A stretch of DNA of 64,000 bases from Oceanospirillaceae bacterium. Lineage in GTDB: Bacteria > Pseudomonadota > Gammaproteobacteria > Pseudomonadales > Balneatricaceae. The notes under the pieces were generated by a model that did not search any database, was not told where the DNA came from, and saw only the letters and a list, made by a program, of their open reading frames with translations. Each line of letters starts with the position of its first letter. Position 1 is the stretch's first letter. Below are positions 59,280 to 64,000 of the stretch, one piece after another. The translations under genes and the position numbers were made by a program. The stretch is from the NCBI GenBank assembly GCA_024640955.1, contig JAHEDZ010000010.1, positions 1 to 64,000 on the forward strand, written 5' to 3'.

Positions 59280-61328
59280 CTAGGCAAGCTGAGAGATGTC
59301 AGCTATACCGATGAACTGTTGTCGAAGATTCGCAAGTATCGCTAGGCGGTTGGCTTTAATAGCTTCATCATCCGCCATCACACGTACCTCATCGAAGAAT
59401 CTATCGATCGGTGTGCGAAGATTAGAGAGTGCGTTAAGCGCGCCCTGGTAGTCGGCATCGGCGACTTTGGCTGCAACATCGCTGCTAAGTGCCGAAAGTG
59501 CACTGTACAGAGCTTTTTCAGCATCTTCCTGTAGCAGCGCTTCATTGACGCTAGAGTCAATATCGCCCTCAAGCTTGCTCAGGATGTTACCCACTCGCTT
59601 GTTACCAGCAATCAACGCGGCAGACGCCTCTTGTTCGGCAAAGCCTGCTACAGCGCGAGCGCGGCGCACGAAATCGAGCGGTACGCGCGGCTTAAGCGCA
59701 TGAACTGATAGGTAGACCTCGGCGCTGATCGACTCCTCTTCAAACCAGAAACGGAATCGTTCGAGCATGAATTCAAACACATCCTCTGCAGCGCTATCCA
59801 GGGCTGGTAACCCAGTATAATTCGCCGCAGCGACGCTAAGCAGGTTTGCAAGATCCAGTGGTAGCTCGTGCTCAACCAAAATGCGTAGAACACCCAGGGC
59901 AGCGCGGCGCAGTGCAAAGGGGTCTTTGGAGCCGGTAGGGGGCTGATTGATAGCAAATAGGCCGACCAGCGTATCCAAACGGTCAGCCAGCGCAACAGCA
60001 ATACCGCTTTTAGTCTGAGGCAGTTCATCACCGGCAAATTTCGGCAGGTACTGCTCCTGAATTGCCATGGAAACTTCATCCGCTTCGCCGTCATGCAGAG
60101 CAAGATGGTAGCCGATCAGACCCTGGAGTTCAGTGAACTCGTAAACCGTATCTGAGAGAAGATCACACTTTGCTAGTTGAGCAGCCCGTGCAGCGTACTC
60201 TGGATTACCATCAATTAGCTTGGCAATGTGTTTGGCTGTGGCTTCGATACGAGCTGCCTTATCGTATACGGTGCCCAGCTGATTCTGGAAGACAACGCTC
60301 TTAAGTTTCTCAAGGCGATCGATCAGAGGCTGTTTCTTATCAGTTTCAAAGAAGAAGGCGGCATCAGCTAGACGCGGGCGGATAACCTTTTCGTTACCGG
60401 CTATAACCTGCTGAGGGTCTTTCGACTGGATATTGGCGATGGTGATGAAGTAGGGCATCAAACCACCTTGCTCGTTTAAAAGGTGGAAGTACTTCTGGTT
60501 CTCTTTCATCGAAAGAATGAGTGCTTGCTCAGGCACTTCAAGGAAGCGCTCCTCAAAGCGCCCTGTTAACGCGACTGGCCACTCATTGAGTGCACAGACC
60601 TCATCAAGGAGGTCCTCGTCAAATTCAACGATCCCGCCGATCTTGGCAGCTTGCTCTAAAACCTGAGTACGGATCATCTCTCGACGTTCGGCGAAGTCAG
60701 TGACAACGTAGCCAGTGCTCCGCATAGTATGTGCGTACTCACTCGCATTGATGATCTCAATCTCATGGTTATAGTGGAAGCGGTGACCTCGGGTTTTGCG
60801 AGCCGCTTTGATATCAAGTAGTGTGCAATCAACGACCTCGTCGCCGAAGAGTGCAACAACCCATTTAACCGGGCGTACAAATTCGGTACGGCTTGCAGCC
60901 CAGCGCATGCGCTTAGGAATCGGCAACTGTTGCATGGCAGTCTGAAGCATCTCAGGGAGAAGGTCAGTTACAGGGCGACCTTTCTCTGTTCCGCGGTAAA
61001 CGTAGTACTCGCCTTTGTCAGTTGTTTCGATGCTGAGATCTGCCAGGGATACACCGCAAGAGCCGGCAAAGCCCATGGCTGCTTTCTCGGGCGCTTTGGC
61101 TGAAGGGCCGGTGCGTTCGATAGAGCGATCAGGTTGTTGTGCGCTCAACTGCTTAACTAAGAAGCCAAGTCGACGCGGCGCGGCGTAGAGATCGATAGCT
61201 TCAAAGCTCAGCTGTGCTGCCTTAAGCTGCGCCTCCATGGAGTTGCCTAGTGCGGTGGACAGCGTCTTCAGCGCGGTTGGTGGTAGCTCTTCAGTGCCGA
61301 GCTCAAATAGAAAATCACCTGTGCTCAT
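59280..61328 (-). CDS. glyS: glycine-tRNA ligase beta subunit
   Basis: Large subunit of the bacterial heterotetrameric glycyl-tRNA synthetase, which binds tRNA. Begins DFLFELGTEELPPTALKTL, with GPSAKAPEKAAMGFAGSCG and KRMRWAASRTEFVRPVKWVVALFG, the usual signatures; the C-terminal region resembles an anticodon-binding domain (FFDEVRVMADDEAIKANRLAILANL). 682 residues against 689 in E. coli. The ATG overlaps the glyQ stop by one base. Confidence 0.96.
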   Translation of the reverse strand: MSTGDFLFELGTEELPPTALKTLSTALGNSMEAQLKAAQLSFEAIDLYAAPRRLGFLVKQLSAQQPDRSIERTGPSAKAPEKAAMGFAGSCGVSLADLSIETTDKGEYYVYRGTEKGRPVTDLLPEMLQTAMQQLPIPKRMRWAASRTEFVRPVKWVVALFGDEVVDCTLLDIKAARKTRGHRFHYNHEIEIINASEYAHTMRSTGYVVTDFAERREMIRTQVLEQAAKIGGIVEFDEDLLDEVCALNEWPVALTGRFEERFLEVPEQALILSMKENQKYFHLLNEQGGLMPYFITIANIQSKDPQQVIAGNEKVIRPRLADAAFFFETDKKQPLIDRLEKLKSVVFQNQLGTVYDKAARIEATAKHIAKLIDGNPEYAARAAQLAKCDLLSDTVYEFTELQGLIGYHLALHDGEADEVSMAIQEQYLPKFAGDELPQTKSGIAVALADRLDTLVGLFAINQPPTGSKDPFALRRAALGVLRILVEHELPLDLANLLSVAAANYTGLPALDSAAEDVFEFMLERFRFWFEEESISAEVYLSVHALKPRVPLDFVRRARAVAGFAEQEASAALIAGNKRVGNILSKLEGDIDSSVNEALLQEDAEKALYSALSALSSDVAAKVADADYQGALNALSNLRTPIDRFFDEVRVMADDEAIKANRLAILANLRQQFIGIADISQLA

Positions 61329-62281
61329 TACTCAGCTCCCTCTAGCGATGCCATAACTTCTTCTCGGATGCTCGCTTCAGCCAGCGGGAAGCCTGCTGAA
61401 CGACGTGAATCAAAGTAACCCTGAGCAACACCTCGAGCCAGTGTGCGCACACGGAGAATGTAACGTTGGCGCTCAGTCGCAGAGATTGCGTGGCGCGCAT
61501 CGAGTAGGTTGAAGGTATGTGATGCCTGCAGCACCATTTCGTAGGCTGGCAGTGGCAGACCTGCTTTGAGCAGTTTATTGCACTCACGTTCGTTGTGTTC
61601 AAAGTCCTCAAACAGTTTGGGTACATCGGCCTGCTCGAAATTGTAGGTCGACATCTCAACTTCGTTCTGATGGAAAACGTCGCCATAAGTTACGACGGTT
61701 CCGTTCGGACTCTTGCTCCAGACTAGGTCGTAGACGCTGTCGACTTCTTGGATGTACATAGCGAGACGTTCCAGACCGTAGGTGATTTCACCGGTAACCG
61801 GGTAACACTCTAGGCCGCCTGCCTGCTGGAAGTATGTAAACTGTGTCACCTCCATACCATTCAGCCAAATTTCCCAGCCCAGACCCCAGGCACCGAGCGT
61901 CGGTGACTCCCAGTTATCCTCTACGAAACGCACGTCGTGAGTCAGAAGGTCAAAGCCAAGATGTTCGAGTGAGCCTAGGTAGAGCTCCTGGAAGTTGTCG
62001 GGGTGCGGTTTCATCACAACCTGAAACTGGTAGTAGTGCTGCAGACGGTTAGGGTTCTCACCGTAGCGGCCATCAGTTGGACGGCGGCTAGGCTGTACGT
62101 ATGCAGAGTTCCAGTTCTCTGGGCCAATAGCACGCAGAAAGGTGGCGGGATGGAAGGTACCTGCTCCTACGTTCATATCAAGCGGTTGAACGATGACACA
62201 ACCCTTGTCTGCCCAGTACTGCTGCAGAGCAAGAATCAGTCCCTGAAAGGTCTTTACATCCGGTTTGGCGAAGTCAGTCAC
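61328..62281 (-). CDS. glyQ: glycine-tRNA ligase alpha subunit
   Basis: Catalytic class II synthetase subunit. [44 protein letters not shown] and [19 protein letters not shown] are near invariant. 317 residues. Works with GlyS as an alpha2-beta2 enzyme. A TATAAT promoter lies about 60 bp upstream. Confidence 0.97.
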   Translation of the reverse strand: MTDFAKPDVKTFQGLILALQQYWADKGCVIVQPLDMNVGAGTFHPATFLRAIGPENWNSAYVQPSRRPTDGRYGENPNRLQHYYQFQVVMKPHPDNFQELYLGSLEHLGFDLLTHDVRFVEDNWESPTLGAWGLGWEIWLNGMEVTQFTYFQQAGGLECYPVTGEITYGLERLAMYIQEVDSVYDLVWSKSPNGTVVTYGDVFHQNEVEMSTYNFEQADVPKLFEDFEHNERECNKLLKAGLPLPAYEMVLQASHTFNLLDARHAISATERQRYILRVRTLARGVAQGYFDSRRSAGFPLAEASIREEVMASLEGAE

Positions 62282-62338
62282 GAGAGTGTCCCTCGGAGGT
62301 CAAAATAAATGCGCGATTTGCAAAAAAATTAGCGCCGT

Positions 62339-62344
62339 ATTATA
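62339..62344 (-). promoter_or_regulatory. -10 element of the glyQS promoter
   Basis: Minus strand GTGTATAATACGG has a perfect TATAAT; the -35 is not clear. The start point near 62332 leaves a leader of about 50 nt. No T-box is expected or seen. Confidence 0.55.
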
Positions 62345-62389
62345 CACGAAAAATCGCTAAAAGCGGCGCAGATCTGCGGAGATGGCGCC

Positions 62390-63838
62390 TCAACGGCGCC
62401 AAAAAGCGGGCGTAAGCAGTACGAGAAGGGTGAATACCTCAAGGCGACCGAGCAGCATCGCTAAAACGAGGATCCATTTTGCTGTCTCGTTGATGCTGCC
62501 GTAGTTCTCTGAAACGTCACCCAATCCGGGACCGAGATTGTTCAGAGTCGCACCTACAGCAGACCAGGCTGTTACCTGATCAAGTCCAGTAGCCATCAAT
62601 GCGATAAGCATCACCACAAAGACCATCAGGTAAACGGAGAAGAAGCCCCATACCGCTTCTAGTACCTTGCTCGAAATGGGTCTGCGGCCCAATTTTACCG
62701 GCATGATGGCGTTGGGGTGGATAAGTCGTACAATTTCTCGATACCCCTGTTTCAAGATCAGCAGGATGCGAATCACCTTCATACCGCCACCAGTCGAACC
62801 GGCGCAACCACCCGCGAATGCCGCGACAAATAGCATGAATGGCAGCATCGCTGGCCAGTGGGCGAAATCTGCGACGGCAAAGCCCGTTGTGGTTGCGATA
62901 GAGACCACCATGAATACTGATTTGCGTAGTGCTTCCAGTGGCGGATAGGTATCGGTGAAGTCGAGTACGAAAAGCGTCATCAGCGAGATGCTGATTAGAA
63001 TGAAGAGGTAAAACTTCAGCTCTGGGTCAGCTAGATAGTGACTCAGTGTCCGCTGCCTAAAGGCGGCGAAGTGCAAGCCAAAATTAATCCCCGACAGCAC
63101 CATAAACAGCACACAGATCGACTCGATGAGTGCACTGTCGAAGTAGCCGATACTCGCATCATGGGTTGAGAAACCACCAATGGCGACGGTTGCGAAGCTA
63201 TGGCTGATTGCGTCAAACGGGGTCATGCCGGCTGCCCAGAAGCCCAGCGCACAGGCTATCGTTAGTGTCAGGTAGATGTTCCATAGCGCTTTGGCTGTCT
63301 CAGTAATGCGTGGCGTCAGCTTGGAGTCTTTTACCGGTCCCGGTGTCTCCGCGCGGTAGAGCTGCATGCCCCCAATTCCCAGCATCGGCAGAATGGCGAC
63401 AGCCAGTACGATGATACCCATGCCGCCCAACCACTGAAGCTGTTGGCGGTAGTAGAGCAGGGATTTAGGTAACTCATCTAATCCTGTAATAACGGTTGCG
63501 CCCGTAGTGGTAAGGCCAGAAACAGCTTCGAAGATGGCGTCTGTAAAGCTCAACGCGAGGGCATCGGCAAAGTGCAGCGGCAAAGCACCAAAGAAGCTGA
63601 GTACGCTCCAGAAGAGAACCGTAATTAAGAACCCGTCACGGGTCCGTAACTCTTGGCGCACACGCATGACCGGTAGCCAGATAAAGAATCCAGTCAGCAG
63701 GGTAATCGCAAAGCCAGCGATGAAAGCGTTGAGGTTGCCGTCGTCGTAGTAGAGCGAAATCAGTGCAGGTGGCAGTTGAGTAATGCTGAAGATCATCAGC
63801 AGAATGCCCAGAATTCGAAGGATTACCCGAAAGTGCAT
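62390..63838 (-). CDS. trkH: Trk potassium transporter membrane subunit TrkH
   Basis: Potassium channel-like subunit gated by TrkA. Multiple membrane helices with pore loops containing the family filter glycines: SGLTTTGATVI, ATVAIGGFSTHD, IATTTGFAVADF and ATLNNLGPGLGD; also AGGCAGSTGGGMKVIRILL. 482 residues from ATG 63838 (MHFRVILRILG), matching E. coli (483). The track start 34 codons earlier runs into trkA and is rejected. trkA lies directly upstream. Confidence 0.95.
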   Translation of the reverse strand: MHFRVILRILGILLMIFSITQLPPALISLYYDDGNLNAFIAGFAITLLTGFFIWLPVMRVRQELRTRDGFLITVLFWSVLSFFGALPLHFADALALSFTDAIFEAVSGLTTTGATVITGLDELPKSLLYYRQQLQWLGGMGIIVLAVAILPMLGIGGMQLYRAETPGPVKDSKLTPRITETAKALWNIYLTLTIACALGFWAAGMTPFDAISHSFATVAIGGFSTHDASIGYFDSALIESICVLFMVLSGINFGLHFAAFRQRTLSHYLADPELKFYLFILISISLMTLFVLDFTDTYPPLEALRKSVFMVVSIATTTGFAVADFAHWPAMLPFMLFVAAFAGGCAGSTGGGMKVIRILLILKQGYREIVRLIHPNAIMPVKLGRRPISSKVLEAVWGFFSVYLMVFVVMLIALMATGLDQVTAWSAVGATLNNLGPGLGDVSENYGSINETAKWILVLAMLLGRLEVFTLLVLLTPAFWRR

Positions 63839-63845
63839 ACGCGGC

Positions 63846-64000
63846 TCAGAAGAAGTGCAGGCCGACGGAGAAGAGTTTCTCGACCTCGGCGATCCGTCTG
63901 TTATCAACCAGGAAGAGGATAACGTGGTCACCATCTTCAATCACCACATCATCATGGGCGATCAGTACCTGATCGTTGCGCACCAGTGCACCAATGGTGG
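63846..64000 (-). CDS. trkA: Trk potassium transporter regulatory subunit TrkA, C-terminal fragment
   Basis: The minus strand reads TIGALVRNDQVLIAHDDVVI... to EKLFSVGLHFF and a TGA, cut by the window edge. This matches the end of the second TrkA-C domain, which binds nucleotide and gates TrkH. Eight bases separate it from trkH, so the two form an operon. Confidence 0.9.
   Translation of the reverse strand, partial: TIGALVRNDQVLIAHDDVVIEDGDHVILFLVDNRRIAEVEKLFSVGLHFF

Noticed and set aside
63839-63940. N-terminal extension of trkH
   Set aside because: It runs across the trkA stop in another frame and is not in the family; ATG 63838 matches TrkH starts.

Overview
The window is a bacterial chromosome segment that includes the replication-origin region. 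Gene content and protein sequences point to a marine-type gammaproteobacterium of the Oceanospirillales/Pseudomonadales kind. The evidence is the dnaA-dnaN-recF-gyrB block, the rpmH-rnpA-yidC-mnmE-mnmG-rsmG-parA-parB-atp block, a PhoPQ-type pair, TRAP and tripartite tricarboxylate transporters, and an AapJQMP amino-acid transporter. This placement is inference from gene order and protein resemblance; no search was run. I saw no tRNA, rRNA, IS element, prophage or CRISPR array.

Region 1 (1-17.9 kb) is mostly nitrogen and amino-acid metabolism: the start of an ELM1-family gene, ilvE, glnE, the aapJQMP transporter behind a near-perfect sigma-54 promoter with an upstream NtrC-like site, a type I asparaginase, a CYTH phosphatase-fold protein, argE-argA, a PepSY-PhoP-PhoQ-like operon and ilvD.

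Region 2 (17.9-30.8 kb) is the accessory part and the best candidate for an undescribed system. It is a tricarboxylate uptake and catabolism island: TctDE-like two-component pair, TctC-like binding protein, a TctA-TctB fusion permease, a PrpF/4-oxalomesaconate-tautomerase-like isomerase, a D-2-hydroxyacid dehydrogenase, an AbrB-type membrane protein, TcuB and TcuA (tricarballylate dehydrogenase system), a GntR/FCD regulator and an isocitrate/isopropylmalate-dehydrogenase-family enzyme. The tcuA promoter has a clear -35/-10 pair followed by two tandem 10-bp operator-like repeats over the start point.

Region 3 (30.8-48.5 kb, all on the minus strand) holds an EAL-HDOD protein, a two-gene unit with a 25-residue lipoprotein ORF missed by the ORF track, the complete atpIBEFHAGDC operon, parB-parA-rsmG-mnmG, an AT-rich intergenic region with about ten DnaA-box-like 9-mers (probable oriC), then mnmE, yidC, rnpA and rpmH. 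yidD is not at its usual place between rnpA and yidC.

Region 4 (48.5-64 kb) holds a TRAP transporter with dctP divergent from dctQM, placed between rpmH and dnaA, then dnaA-dnaN-recF-gyrB, a single-domain response regulator flanked by two parS-like sites, glyS-glyQ, trkH and the 3' end of trkA. ParAB, parS, probable oriC and dnaA all lie within 20 kb, so this is a replication and segregation centre. Many ORF-track starts are upstream extensions; corrected starts are given where a Shine-Dalgarno sequence or family alignment supports them.
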